From positions 2,170,001 through 2,234,000 of the forward strand of contig NZ_CP019239.1 in assembly GCF_001955715.1 (NCBI RefSeq): DNA of 64,000 bases, written 5' to 3'. This DNA comes from Rhodoferax saidenbachensis (GTDB lineage: Bacteria > Pseudomonadota > Gammaproteobacteria > Burkholderiales > Burkholderiaceae_C). This document shows positions 44,803 through 54,283 of this stretch, in pieces (within the stretch, counting starts at the first letter, position 1; the number at the start of each line of letters is the position of its first letter). The position numbers and the translations under genes are program-made. The notes under the pieces are model-generated. The model ran no database searches and was not told where the DNA came from. It saw only the letters and a list, made by a program, of their open reading frames with translations.

Positions 44803-45776
44803 GCTGCAAAAGACTCTTTGAGTGCGCGGGCCGCATCGGCGTGCGCGCGTTGGGCCTCAGGAATAGCCCGGCCCATCTTGATGAATTCGTGCACCACGCC
44901 ACGGTAAATTTCCAGATCCACCGGCACACCTGCCATGCGCAGGCGGTCCGCATAGGCCACGCCTTCATCCACCAGCGGGTCGCATTCGGCCAGACCTATC
45001 CAGGCAGGCGCTACGCCGCTCAGGTCGGCCACGTCGCCCGAGGCCGTCTTGCCATCCAGCGGCGCAAAACGCCAGTCGTCCCGGTCTGCGGGCGTACGCA
45101 CGTACTGGTTGAAAAAATACGTAATCTGCGCTTCGTCCAGCACAAAACCCTTGGCAAAGGTGCGGTGCGATTCGGTGTCTTGGTGGCCCGCGCAACCAGG
45201 GTAAAAAAGCAGTTGCAAGGCCAGTGGCAAACCCGCATCGCGCGCCTCGATGGCGCAGGCGGCTGACAAGGTGCCACCGGCACTGTCGCCGCCCACGGCC
45301 AAACGCGTGCCATCCAGTCCGTGGTTCTTGCCTTCACGCGCCACCCATTGCACGGCATCCCAGGCGTCTTCATGCGCGGTGGGAAATTTGAACTCAGGTG
45401 CCAGCCGGTAGTCCACCGACAACACGGCGCACTGCGCCAGATGGCTCAGGCGGCGGCACAAGCCGTCGTGTGTGGCCACGCTGCCGATGGTGAAGCCGCC
45501 GCCGTGAAAGTACACCAGCACCGGTAGCGCACCACCCGCGGGCGCATACAGGCGCACCGGTATGTCAAACCCGTCGCGCGCGGGCACGGTGAAACTTTCC
45601 ACCCGCACCAGCGCCTGGCTGGGCAGTTCCAGCACACCCGAGCCCGCCGCGTAGGCCGCACGGGCTTGCACAGGCGTCAGCGCGTGCATGGGCGGATGGC
45701 CGGCGCGGGCGATGCGGTCCAGCACGCCACGCATAGTGGGGGTTAACAAGGCTTGGGGGTTACGTGGGCGACTCAT
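44799..45776 (-). CDS. Alpha/beta hydrolase of the hormone-sensitive lipase family
   Basis: 325 residues. Oxyanion box YFHGGGFTIGS, nucleophile elbow GGDSAGGT, then the catalytic Asp in the region LAECDPLVDEG and His in GVVHEFIKMG. This is an esterase of the HSL group (family IV) acting on short-chain esters, cytoplasmic. ATG at 45776; the same frame runs on to 46661 antisense to the dehydrogenase gene and that part is not coding. Coupled to the YbgC-GNAT gene. Confidence 0.92.
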   Translation of the reverse strand: MSRPRNPQALLTPTMRGVLDRIARAGHPPMHALTPVQARAAYAAGSGVLELPSQALVRVESFTVPARDGFDIPVRLYAPAGGALPVLVYFHGGGFTIGSVATHDGLCRRLSHLAQCAVLSVDYRLAPEFKFPTAHEDAWDAVQWVAREGKNHGLDGTRLAVGGDSAGGTLSAACAIEARDAGLPLALQLLFYPGCAGHQDTESHRTFAKGFVLDEAQITYFFNQYVRTPADRDDWRFAPLDGKTASGDVADLSGVAPAWIGLAECDPLVDEGVAYADRLRMAGVPVDLEIYRGVVHEFIKMGRAIPEAQRAHADAARALKESFAA

Positions 45777-45833
45777 ATTCGGGTGGTGTTCTTGGTACAG
45801 TGCAATTTTTCCCATCCTACACGGCGGAACACT

Positions 45834-46970
45834 ATGGCTTTTATCTACTACGTGACACAAATCCAGTTCGAGTTTGGGGCTGTCAAGCTGTTGAAACAGG
45901 AATGCGAACGCGTGGGCATCACCCGCCCACTGGTGGTGACCGACGCAGGCGTCAAAGCTGCGGGCGTATTGCAAAAGGCGCTGGACGCCCTGCCCGGCAT
46001 GACCGTCGCCGTGTTTGACCAAACCCCCTCCAACCCCACCGAAGCCGCAGTGCGCGCGGCGGTTGATGTCTACAAAGCAAATAACTGCGACGGCCTGATC
46101 GCCGTGGGCGGCGGCTCGGCCATCGACTGCGCCAAAGGCGTCGCCATCGCCGCCACGCACGAAGGTCCGCTGACCCACTACGCCACCATCCTGGGCGGCT
46201 CGCCGCGTATCACCGACAAGGTCGCCCCCATCATCGCCGTGCCCACCACCAGCGGCACGGGCAGCGAAGTGGCACGCGGCGCCATCGTCATCGTGGACGA
46301 CCACCGCAAGCTCGGCTTTCACAGCTGGCACCTGGTGCCCAAGACCGCCATCTGCGATCCGGAACTGACACTGGGCCTGCCGCCCAAGCTCACCGCCGCC
46401 ACGGGCATGGACGCCATTGCCCACTGCATGGAAACCTTCATGGCCCCGGCCTTCAACCCCCCCGCCGACGGCATTGGCCTGGACGGCCTGGCCCGCGGTT
46501 GGGCCAATATTGCCAAGGCCACCGCCGATGGCAGCGACCGCGAAGCCCGCATGAACATGATGAGCGCCAGCATGCAAGGCGCGATGGCATTTCAAAAAGG
46601 ATTGGGCTGCGTGCACTCCTTGAGTCACAGTCTTGGCGGTGTAGACCCGCGCCTGCACCACGGCACGCTCAACGCGATGTTCTTGCCCGCAGTGATTGCG
46701 TTCAACGCTTCTGCCGAATCAATCCAAAAGGAAAACCGCCTGCAGCGTATGGCCCACGCCATGGGGTTGTCGTCGGCTAGTGACATTGGCCCCGCGATCA
46801 AAGACATGAACGCCCGCCTGGGCCTGCCCACTGGCTTGGCTGCGATGGGTGTAGAAGCCAGCCAGTTTGACCAGATCATCGTTGGGGCGATGGCAGACCA
46901 CTGCCACAAGACTAATCCGCGGATTGCGACGGAAGAGGAATATCGGGAGATGTTGGTTCAGGCTTTGTAG
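45834..46970 (+). CDS. Iron-containing alcohol dehydrogenase
   Basis: 378 residues. NAD-binding GGGSAIDCAKGVAI, then VPTTSGTGSEVARGA, GMDAIAHCMETFM and HSLSHSLGG with the iron-binding histidines, of the type III Fe-ADH family. It interconverts alcohols and aldehydes or ketones; the exact substrate cannot be told. CGGAAC precedes the ATG. A degraded copy of its 3' end appears at 48051-48150. Confidence 0.92.
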   Translation: MAFIYYVTQIQFEFGAVKLLKQECERVGITRPLVVTDAGVKAAGVLQKALDALPGMTVAVFDQTPSNPTEAAVRAAVDVYKANNCDGLIAVGGGSAIDCAKGVAIAATHEGPLTHYATILGGSPRITDKVAPIIAVPTTSGTGSEVARGAIVIVDDHRKLGFHSWHLVPKTAICDPELTLGLPPKLTAATGMDAIAHCMETFMAPAFNPPADGIGLDGLARGWANIAKATADGSDREARMNMMSASMQGAMAFQKGLGCVHSLSHSLGGVDPRLHHGTLNAMFLPAVIAFNASAESIQKENRLQRMAHAMGLSSASDIGPAIKDMNARLGLPTGLAAMGVEASQFDQIIVGAMADHCHKTNPRIATEEEYREMLVQAL

Positions 46971-47052
46971 GAAGACGGTAGTTTTTGATTTCCGCAAGCC
47001 AGTTTGCAGCCCTACTCCACAGAGATTTGCGGTTTGTACTGCGTTACTCCTC

Positions 47053-47790
47053 ATGAAAATAAACGAGGTTTGTTGCATCTTTTGCGGCTCCAAGGGGCCC
47101 TCCAGCGCTATCTCTCACATTGTTCCCGAGTCGCTCGGCGGCCCACATTCACCGATTGCCACGCAAGGTATCACCTGCAACAAATGCAACCAGTATTTTG
47201 GTCAAAAGGTAGAGCAACCGGCTCTAAGAAGCTTTCCTTACTCCGCGTATCGACTATTTAGTTCTGTTCCCTCAAAGAAAGGGCGTCCTTTCGAAATGCC
47301 CGTCTGGCAAGGAACGGTTCAAGGTACTGGCATGCCCGGGCAATTCTTTATCCGACCAGCTACAGACGCGATCCGGGAAACGCTACAGAAAAATAAAACT
47401 GGGCAACTCCGAATTCTCGCGGAGGTTTCTGAACCCTTGGCAGTGTGCAGGATGCTTATCAAGATTGGCCTGGAGCAAATTGCTTCGAATGCCTATGAAA
47501 TGGCCGTTTCAGATCGCTTGCACGCAGCGAGGGAATTTTGTCGCCGCCCTAAGCATGGGGATCGTTGGTGGTTTCTTCTTTTTGCGGATCCCATCATCAT
47601 GCAATCACGTTTAAGCAAACCCGAAGAGGATTTCTGTCAAATTGAGGTTACTGAGCAGCAGGGGCAGCTATGCGCAATCTTGCGTTTAGCTGGAATATTG
47701 ACAATCGTTCCTCTTGAATCCAATCTTCTTCCACCTAGTGATCTTGGTGAAAAGTTACCAAAATGCAGAGCTATATGGGCTGCATCTTGA
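47053..47790 (+). CDS. HNH endonuclease-like protein
   Basis: 245 residues. The N-terminus has the HNH_5-type zinc and catalytic pattern: CIFCGSKG, then SHIVPESLGGPH, then ITCNKCNQYFG. The rest is not recognised. Possibly a nuclease of an accessory or defence kind. It sits between the dehydrogenase gene and degenerate gene fragments, which suggests a later insertion into core sequence. The frame extends upstream of 47053 but the domain begins right after this ATG. Confidence 0.72.
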   Translation: MKINEVCCIFCGSKGPSSAISHIVPESLGGPHSPIATQGITCNKCNQYFGQKVEQPALRSFPYSAYRLFSSVPSKKGRPFEMPVWQGTVQGTGMPGQFFIRPATDAIRETLQKNKTGQLRILAEVSEPLAVCRMLIKIGLEQIASNAYEMAVSDRLHAAREFCRRPKHGDRWWFLLFADPIIMQSRLSKPEEDFCQIEVTEQQGQLCAILRLAGILTIVPLESNLLPPSDLGEKLPKCRAIWAAS

Positions 47791-47865
47791 AACCAAGGCT
47801 CAATTTCAGTGCTGAGAAACCTCTAACAAGGCTGTTGTAAGCAGTTTGTTGAAATAACTCAACGA

Positions 47866-48035
47866 CCTGCCAGACGCTCTACCACCACCGAATCTAGCGT
47901 CCCCAGTAACTGGTTGAAGCCCCAGTGCAAAAGGTCCTGCGGCAACACCTGCGCATGCACACCATTGCTGCTTGCCTTGGCCGCAAAACCTCGCGCTTGT
48001 GCGCAGGAATCTTCGCGCCGTGACAAACACAACGC
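47866..48035 (-). pseudogene. Fragment of an alpha/beta hydrolase 3' end
   Basis: The minus-strand reading LSRREDSCAQARGFAAKA and the following segment up to FNQLLG match the C-terminal part of the intact esterase at 51089-52048 (CSSRREDSCAQARGFVAKAT, INQLLG). Only the last 55 or so residues are represented, without a catalytic core, so this is a relic. Confidence 0.75.
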
Positions 48036-48050
48036 AGCCGCACGCAGCGC

Positions 48051-48150
48051 GTTCGACCAGGTCATCACTCACGCTAAGGCCGACGATTGCCACAAGACCT
48101 ATACGCGGTTTGCAATGCTTCAGGCATATCTCCAGATGCCCGAACGGTCG
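48051..48150 (+). pseudogene. Fragment resembling the iron alcohol dehydrogenase 3' end
   Basis: The plus-strand reading FDQVITHAKADDCHKT resembles FDQIIVGAMADHCHKT at the end of the dehydrogenase at 45834-46970; resemblance fades after MPER. It directly abuts the esterase relic on the other strand. Non-functional by length. Confidence 0.65.
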
Positions 48151-48268
48151 TTTTGGCACCAGCACAGCGACCTTGTAAGGAGGCGTATAGAAGTCACGGC
48201 TAAACTGCCACCGGAATTTAAAAATGATAGCAAGGGTGCCCTGCGGCACCACAGGGAGCTCGACAAAA

Positions 48269-51073
48269 ATGCGCCACTATTCCATCAAGACTTGGCTGAC
48301 GCGAGGAACCTACCCGCGCCTCTTTTTGCCTGTAGTGGGCATCATTGTTGTGGTGAGTCTGGTGCGCTACAACCTGATGTTCACTACCGAGTTGCAGGAA
48401 GCGGTCGAGCACCAGCAAGCCCAGGTGCAAGTGACCGGGCATTACCTGCTGCCCCTGTTGGTGCGTGCCAGCGCCAATGGCACGCAGGCCGAATTGCAAG
48501 CCATGCTCGAAAAAGAGCTGCGTTTCAACCCGGAAATTCAGAGTTTGCAATGGATCCAGCGAGAACAACCCCTGCACGCCAGTGCTTCCGGTTTGGCGCG
48601 CTCGCAGGTGCCCTCGTGGTTTACAGAGCTTGCGGCCCTCAAGCCCCTGGGTGGGGATTTTGCCCAGCAGTTGCCTGATGGAAGCCATGTGCAACTGGTG
48701 GTTGTGGTGGGTACTGCGCAGGCGCTGGAGCAAGTCTGGCGCACCATTGGCACACAAATGCGTATTTCGGCGCTGAATATTTTTGCCATTCTGTTTGTCC
48801 TGGCCGTGCTGTTGCGCGCAAATGCCCGCATGCTGAACCGCTTGAACCATGCGACAGAGCGATTTCGTGCAGGGGCACTGAACACCCGCATGGTCGAGGA
48901 AGGTACGCTGGAAGTGCGGGCCGTGGCGCAGACTTTCAACGGCATGGCGGCGCAGGTGCAGCATCTGGTCAAGTCGCTGCAAACCACGCAAACCGATCTT
49001 GAAGAGCAACTGCACTTCACCCGCCAGCTCATCAATGCACTGCCGTTGCCCGTATTTGTGCGGGACAACGATGGCACCTGCCTGGGAGTAAACCGCGCGT
49101 GGGAAGAATTCTTCAGCACGCCGGCCGATGCGATGGTTGGTGCCCGTTTGTCCAGCGACTTTGTCGCGTTGCCCCACGAACGTGAAGGCCGGCAGTTGCG
49201 GCCCCTGAGTCGCAAGGACAACGAGGTTCTGGTCAAGGCCGGGGCCTATGACCTGCGGGAAATGGCCTATTTCAAGGCACCGTTCACACTCATGGACGGC
49301 AGCGAGGGCGGCACCATTGGGGCGCTGGTAGACATCACGGACCGAAAAATAGCGCAGGAAGCCCTGCAGGAAGAAAAGGAGCGCGCGGAGGTCACGTTGT
49401 CCTCCATCGCGGACGGGGTGATCACCACCAACCTGCATGGCTATATTGAGAGCCTCAACGAAGCGGCGCAATTTTTGACAGGCTACGCCGAACACCAGGC
49501 CTTGGGACACCCGTTGAATGCGGTGTTTCAACTCGATCCGCAATCCAAGGCCCTGCCCCACGGTTTGACCGTTGCCAAACTGCACCTTTGTACCAGCCCT
49601 ATCCAGGCCATCAACCAGTTGCTGCTGCACCATGCCGGTGAGCGATACGCCATTGAGTTCACCGCAGCTCCGATTCGCAAAAGCGATGGCACCGCCATGG
49701 GCTGCGTGCTGGTGTTCCGCGACGTGACCGAAACCCGTGACCTGCAGCAAAAAATTTCCTGGCAGGCCCGCCACGATGCGCTCACCGGCCTGAACAACCG
49801 CGACGCCCTGGCCCAGCGCCTGACCCATGCGATGCACCAGGCGCGCCAGGAGAGCAGTCTGCTGGCCGTGTGCCTGTTGGATTTGAATAATTTCCAGGAA
49901 ATCAATGACCGTTATGGCAATCGGGTCGGAGACCGCTTGTTGAAAGAAGTGGCGCTGCGTTTGCAGGGTTTTGTGGCGGACCCTGGCGATGCCGCGCGAC
50001 TTGGGGGAGATGAGTTTGTCGTGCTCTTGCGGGGAATGCAAAGCACCGCAGAGATCCAGCACCAGCTCTTGGAGCTGCTGGAGCAACTGGCCCAGCCGTA
50101 TGCGATTGACGATCTGCTGCTTGGCTCCTGTGCCAGCGCTGGTGTGGTGGTGTATCCAATGGACGATGCCAGCCCGGACACCCTGCTGCGCCATGCCGAT
50201 CAGGCGATGTACCAGGCCAAACAGACCGGCCGCGGCATGCATATTTTTGATACCCAGCAGGACCAGGAAGTACACACTCGCTACAACCGCCTGGCCGTCA
50301 TGTCCCAGGCCCTGCACCAGAGCGAGTTTCGCCTGTACTACCAGCCCAAGGTCAACTTGCGCACTGGCGCCGTGGTGGGCGCCGAAGCCCTCCTGCGCTG
50401 GCAGCACCCCGAGCAGGGCCTGTTGGCGCCCGGCGAATTTTTGCCGCTGATGGAGCACTCCGACCTGATTGTGGAAACCGGCGAATGGGTACTGCACCAG
50501 GCGCTGGCCCAACTGCAGACCTGGGTGCGGCAAGGCCTGCGTTGGGTGGTGAGCGTGAACATTGCGGCGCGCCATTTCCACCGCGTGGATTTTGTGGACC
50601 GCCTGCGCGGCCTGCTGGCCTGCTATCCGCAGGCGCCCGCCCATTTGCTGGAGCTGGAAATTCTGGAGTCAGCCATATTGCAGGACATCCCGCATATGCG
50701 CCAAGTCATGCAGGGCTGCCAGGCCCTGGGCGTGTGCTTTGCATTGGACGACTTTGGAACCGGTTTCTCCTCGCTCTCCTACCTCAAGCGCCTGCCGGCA
50801 GAAACCATCAAGATCGATCGCATGTTTGTGGATGGCATCCTCGACGACGCAGAGGACATCACGCTTGTCAGTGCCATCGTGGCGCTGGCCAAGGCATTTG
50901 AGCGCTCCGTCATTGCCGAAGGGGTGGAGACCTCGGCCCAAGCCAGCAAGCTATTGGCCTTGGGGTGCGAACTGGGCCAGGGCTACGGCATTGCAAGGCC
51001 TATGCCGCCAGAGGCCATCGTCGGCTGGGCTGCAGCATATGGCAAGACATTCACTGCCCCTGCAAACGCCTGA
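48269..51073 (+). CDS. Membrane PAS-GGDEF-EAL c-di-GMP signalling protein
   Basis: 934 residues. Membrane helices near 15-35 and 170-190 frame a periplasmic sensor; a HAMP-like linker, two PAS domains (the second begins SSIADGVITTNLHGYIESLN), a GGDEF domain (LGGDEF, 579-583) and an EAL domain (EALLRW, 706-711; DDFGTGFSS) follow. Both catalytic signatures are intact, so it may make and degrade c-di-GMP. GGGAG precedes the ATG by about 10 bases. It stands as a single gene between relics and an esterase. Confidence 0.93.
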   Translation: MRHYSIKTWLTRGTYPRLFLPVVGIIVVVSLVRYNLMFTTELQEAVEHQQAQVQVTGHYLLPLLVRASANGTQAELQAMLEKELRFNPEIQSLQWIQREQPLHASASGLARSQVPSWFTELAALKPLGGDFAQQLPDGSHVQLVVVVGTAQALEQVWRTIGTQMRISALNIFAILFVLAVLLRANARMLNRLNHATERFRAGALNTRMVEEGTLEVRAVAQTFNGMAAQVQHLVKSLQTTQTDLEEQLHFTRQLINALPLPVFVRDNDGTCLGVNRAWEEFFSTPADAMVGARLSSDFVALPHEREGRQLRPLSRKDNEVLVKAGAYDLREMAYFKAPFTLMDGSEGGTIGALVDITDRKIAQEALQEEKERAEVTLSSIADGVITTNLHGYIESLNEAAQFLTGYAEHQALGHPLNAVFQLDPQSKALPHGLTVAKLHLCTSPIQAINQLLLHHAGERYAIEFTAAPIRKSDGTAMGCVLVFRDVTETRDLQQKISWQARHDALTGLNNRDALAQRLTHAMHQARQESSLLAVCLLDLNNFQEINDRYGNRVGDRLLKEVALRLQGFVADPGDAARLGGDEFVVLLRGMQSTAEIQHQLLELLEQLAQPYAIDDLLLGSCASAGVVVYPMDDASPDTLLRHADQAMYQAKQTGRGMHIFDTQQDQEVHTRYNRLAVMSQALHQSEFRLYYQPKVNLRTGAVVGAEALLRWQHPEQGLLAPGEFLPLMEHSDLIVETGEWVLHQALAQLQTWVRQGLRWVVSVNIAARHFHRVDFVDRLRGLLACYPQAPAHLLELEILESAILQDIPHMRQVMQGCQALGVCFALDDFGTGFSSLSYLKRLPAETIKIDRMFVDGILDDAEDITLVSAIVALAKAFERSVIAEGVETSAQASKLLALGCELGQGYGIARPMPPEAIVGWAAAYGKTFTAPANA

Positions 51074-51088
51074 ACCCCGCCAACGCTG

Positions 51089-52048
51089 CTAAGGTTTGCT
51101 GCTATCCAGCCTGCTGGCCACCGGGGCCGACAGGCTGGCCATAAACGCCTCCACCGCTTCCGTATAAGCCCCTGGCTTACCGAGCAACTGGTTGATATCC
51201 CCATGCGACAGGTCCTGTGACAGCACCTGTGCACGCACACCCAGGCTGGTCGCCTTGGCCACAAAGCCGCGCGCTTGGGCACAGGAATCTTCGCGCCGTG
51301 AGGAACACACGGTCAACACAGGCCGGGCGGAACCATCCAGCACTTGCAGCGGCGACACAGCGCGCCAATACGCGGGGTCGATGCCAAAGGCCGGGTCGTA
51401 CAGGTTGAAGTGTTTGGCCTGCATGATGGGCGCCACATCGAGTGCGGCACTGTCCAGCGCCACCGTGCCCAGCCAAGGCGCAGCGCCGGATTCGCGCGCC
51501 AAGGTGGGCGATGCAGCCAGCAGCGCCACCAGATGCGCCCCCGCCGAATGCCCCATCAGGATGAACTTGCCCGGGTCTGCACCCCAGGTGCTGGCCTGTT
51601 GCTGGGCCGTGGCCAGCGCGCGGGCCACATCACGGGCCTGCTCCAGCGGATCGGCGTCGGGCAGCAGGCGGTTGTTGATAGATATGAAGACAAAACCACG
51701 CGGGCTCCAGCGGGCGATTTTGTTCTGGACCACTGAGGCGGCATTCTTGTCCCCTACCCGCCAGCCACCGCCATGCACCATGAAGATGACCGGTGCAGCG
51801 CTGGTTTCGCTCGGGTTGGCAGGCAGGTAGATGTCCATGCGCTGCTTGGGATGGGTGCCATAGGGCACGTCACGCAGCACGCGCGGTGATTGTTCCGCCG
51901 CGTCTTGCGCCTTGGCGCGGCGCTCCTGGATGCGTTCGCGCAAAGTGGTGGCGAACGCGGGCTGCGCCAGAACAAACACCACGCCAGCGCTCGCGGCCCA
52001 GCGCCACACAGCGCCATATCTCGATTTACGTGCCGAACTACATGCCAT
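51089..52048 (-). CDS. Exported alpha/beta hydrolase (esterase)
   Basis: 319 residues. N-terminal signal peptide (SRYGAVWRWAASAGVVFVLA), then oxyanion motif VHGGGWRVGD, nucleophile elbow GHSAGAH (Ser), and the His in SHGDIN near the end. Typical of BD-FAE or carboxylesterase-type enzymes in the periplasm. ATG at 52048 chosen for the signal peptide. A shortened relic of a paralogue lies at 47866-48035. Confidence 0.88.
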   Translation of the reverse strand: MACSSARKSRYGAVWRWAASAGVVFVLAQPAFATTLRERIQERRAKAQDAAEQSPRVLRDVPYGTHPKQRMDIYLPANPSETSAAPVIFMVHGGGWRVGDKNAASVVQNKIARWSPRGFVFISINNRLLPDADPLEQARDVARALATAQQQASTWGADPGKFILMGHSAGAHLVALLAASPTLARESGAAPWLGTVALDSAALDVAPIMQAKHFNLYDPAFGIDPAYWRAVSPLQVLDGSARPVLTVCSSRREDSCAQARGFVAKATSLGVRAQVLSQDLSHGDINQLLGKPGAYTEAVEAFMASLSAPVASRLDSSKP

Positions 52049-52162
52049 AACGACTCCACAACTGTTTGAGAATACCCGCGGCCTCCATACCGGTAGATCC
52101 TGCGAACCACCACAGCGCAAGCACACAGGTGTAGAGCAGGCGTGCCATGGTCTATGGGCGGT

Positions 52163-53332
52163 TTACAACGGCAGCACGCGTGCCATGTCGGGTTGGTCCA
52201 GCCAGGTGGCAAACTCATCCACCATTTGCTGGCTGGCGCCGCAAGCCGCGCTCCAGGCTTTCACACGGCCGGCCAGGTCGGGGCCGTAGTGCGTGAAATC
52301 GGTGCGGTCGGGCAACTTGCCGTTGGGCAGGGTTTTGACCCATTCGGGGTTGGGCGCCAACAGCAGCATGTTGTCCAGGTGATGGGTGGACTTGTGGCGC
52401 CACTTGAGGCTCTTGTCCAGCCAGCCGGGCACCACACTCTTCTGGAAGTGCGGGTACAGCACGATGCCACCTTCGGCCTGTGTTTCAGTGCCATTTAGGC
52501 CTGTAGCCCTCGTGGATTGTGCGCGAGCAGCTCCATTTTTGATAGCATTTTGCGCACCTGCGGGGTAGTTTAAATGCAGGTGGTAGTCGGTGATACCGCC
52601 GTCCCAGTAAGCGCCGGGCGGCGCGCCGGGGATGTTGTGCACGGCCTTGAGCACGAAGGGAATGGAGCAACTGGCCTGCAGCGCGGGGTTGAAGTTGGCC
52701 TCGCTCAAAGCCACCTGGCGTGTGCGGTAGTCGTGGGTACCAAATGGGAGCGGCATGCTATGACCATCCACACCAGGGCTGGAAAACACAACACGTTCCA
52801 GCCACGCGCCCATGGCCTTGCGGTGCACGGTGTTGGTCAAAAACGCGCCCAAGTAGCCCAGCGGTGTGCGCAGGCCGTGCTCGGTATTGAGCACGTGGCG
52901 CCCGCGCGAGGTCACGATGTGCAGCTTGTAGCGCGGGTGGTGCAACACCTCCGGCACGCGCCCGCCGTAAAAAGAAAGCAGGCTCTGGCCAAACATCTCG
53001 CTCACGAATTCAGCCGTGGGCCGTTTCTGGCCCGGTGCCAGCTCGTAATGCTGGTGGATGTAGTCGTGCTCCAGTCGCGCAAATGCGGCCACCGAATCAT
53101 TCAGGCAGGCCGTGGCCATGCGCCAGGCGCCAATCGAAGCGCCCACCAGGTCGACAGGCTGGCTGGATCGGGTGAGCCAGTCACCAAAGATAAACCGGTC
53201 CAGCGCCCCAAGGATCAGCCCCTTGGGCCCACCGGCCGCGCCGGGAATGGTGCTGATGTGCTGCGGCTGCAGCCCGTGTTGGGCAATGGCGGCGCGGGCC
53301 TTGGGGCCTGCATAGAGTTGGAGTGCTTGCAT
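52163..53332 (-). CDS. Patatin-like phospholipase
   Basis: 389 residues from ATG at 53332. Glycine-rich oxyanion region PGAAGGPKGL, nucleophile GASIGAW (GxSxG) and catalytic Asp in YWDGGITDYH, the Ser-Asp dyad of patatins. It hydrolyses acyl esters of lipids. About 19 residues (AIKNGAARAQSTRATG, about 261-279) come from a mini-repeat inserted in frame just after the DGG region; whether this affects activity is unknown. Confidence 0.88.
   Translation of the reverse strand: MQALQLYAGPKARAAIAQHGLQPQHISTIPGAAGGPKGLILGALDRFIFGDWLTRSSQPVDLVGASIGAWRMATACLNDSVAAFARLEHDYIHQHYELAPGQKRPTAEFVSEMFGQSLLSFYGGRVPEVLHHPRYKLHIVTSRGRHVLNTEHGLRTPLGYLGAFLTNTVHRKAMGAWLERVVFSSPGVDGHSMPLPFGTHDYRTRQVALSEANFNPALQASCSIPFVLKAVHNIPGAPPGAYWDGGITDYHLHLNYPAGAQNAIKNGAARAQSTRATGLNGTETQAEGGIVLYPHFQKSVVPGWLDKSLKWRHKSTHHLDNMLLLAPNPEWVKTLPNGKLPDRTDFTHYGPDLAGRVKAWSAACGASQQMVDEFATWLDQPDMARVLPL
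52497..52551 (-). repeat. In-frame mini-repeat, family 2, within patatin gene
   Basis: Complete-looking copy of about 55 bases. On the coding strand GCTATCAAA is followed by AGCTGCTCGCGCA and then TCCACGAGGGCTACAGGCC. Read as AIKNGAARAQSTRATG, the same frame as the copy in ygfZ. Confidence 0.8.
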
Positions 53333-53345
53333 GAAATCCAGAAGT

Positions 53346-54152
53346 TCAGGTATGTGCCGCCCAGTCAAACGGGTCTTGTTGCAGCACCATGTCGATGTCG
53401 AGTCCTAGAGCGACTCCCACGGGGTCGGGGAAAGTCACGGCCATGCCGCGTTCGCTCAGGTTGGCTTCTTTGCACCGGGCGCGCCAGGTCGCCAGGTGGA
53501 TCACGCCGGCCAGCGGTTCGTAGACATTGTTTTCAAACGGTGCGTACTGGTGCTCCAGCGCGTCCACCATGGTCTGGGGAAACTGCCACATGCGCGCATA
53601 CCCGGCGCCCACGCTGGCATAGCAATACCCCAGGTCGCGGCGCTCCAGCTTGGCGCGGCGCAGGTCCAGCGGCGGGAGTTCAAAGTCCATCACAGCCATC
53701 TTGTCGGGCATGGCCAGGTGCATGGCCAACTCACCGATCGCGTGGATCAGCCCGCAGGTAAACGCGGCCTGCTGGTTTTGCCGCACCACGCCGGCCAGTG
53801 AGCGCGAGACGCGGGCCACGTTGAGGCTGTAGTCCCAGAACTGCTGCAGGTTGATGCCCGGCACGGCTTTGAGTGATGCGCCCACCGCCGCCGCCTGCGC
53901 CATGGTGCGCACTTGCTGCAGGTTGAGCAGGGCCAGCGCTTCGGAGACGCTGTTGATCTTGCCGCTGAGGCGAAAGAAATCGGAGTTGGCGAGCTGCAGC
54001 AGACGCGTGGTCAGCGCGGGGTCCGTGCTGATGCACTGGTTGACCGCTTTGAGGTCAACCTCGGGGCGTGCCATCTCATTGAGCAGCAGGGCCACCATTT
54101 TCGGGATGCTGGGCAGGGTGAACTGCTTCTCCAGCAACGCACTGAGTTCCAT
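53346..54152 (-). CDS. HDOD domain signalling protein
   Basis: 268 residues, mostly one HDOD domain (FTLPSIPKMVALLLNEM, ISTDPALTTRLLQLANSDFF, INSVSEALALLNLQQVRTM). HDOD proteins are non-catalytic relatives of HD phosphohydrolases, used in motility, stress or pilus signalling in betaproteobacteria. ATG at 54152 has GGAGG eight bases upstream, better than an in-frame start at 54215. Stands 13 bases before the patatin start. Confidence 0.9.
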   Translation of the reverse strand: MELSALLEKQFTLPSIPKMVALLLNEMARPEVDLKAVNQCISTDPALTTRLLQLANSDFFRLSGKINSVSEALALLNLQQVRTMAQAAAVGASLKAVPGINLQQFWDYSLNVARVSRSLAGVVRQNQQAAFTCGLIHAIGELAMHLAMPDKMAVMDFELPPLDLRRAKLERRDLGYCYASVGAGYARMWQFPQTMVDALEHQYAPFENNVYEPLAGVIHLATWRARCKEANLSERGMAVTFPDPVGVALGLDIDMVLQQDPFDWAAHT

Positions 54153-54283
54153 GCGCAAGACCTCCAACACCAACGGTATGTACTTCGCCCGATTATGGCC
54201 TGCCAGACTCTCCATGGGGCCCCTGACCCTGCAGCCCGGAACGCGCCCTCCCTCACTGGGTCGGGCGGTTCTTCTTGCGTGGG

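Noticed and set aside
44799..46661. A 620-codon open frame on the minus strand covering esterase and beyond
   Set aside because: Only the part up to 45776 is the esterase; the remainder is antisense to the iron alcohol dehydrogenase and has Val/Gly/His-rich shadow composition.
48218..50644. 808-codon minus-strand open frame
   Set aside because: Antisense to the GGDEF-EAL gene, Gln/His-rich shadow protein without domains.
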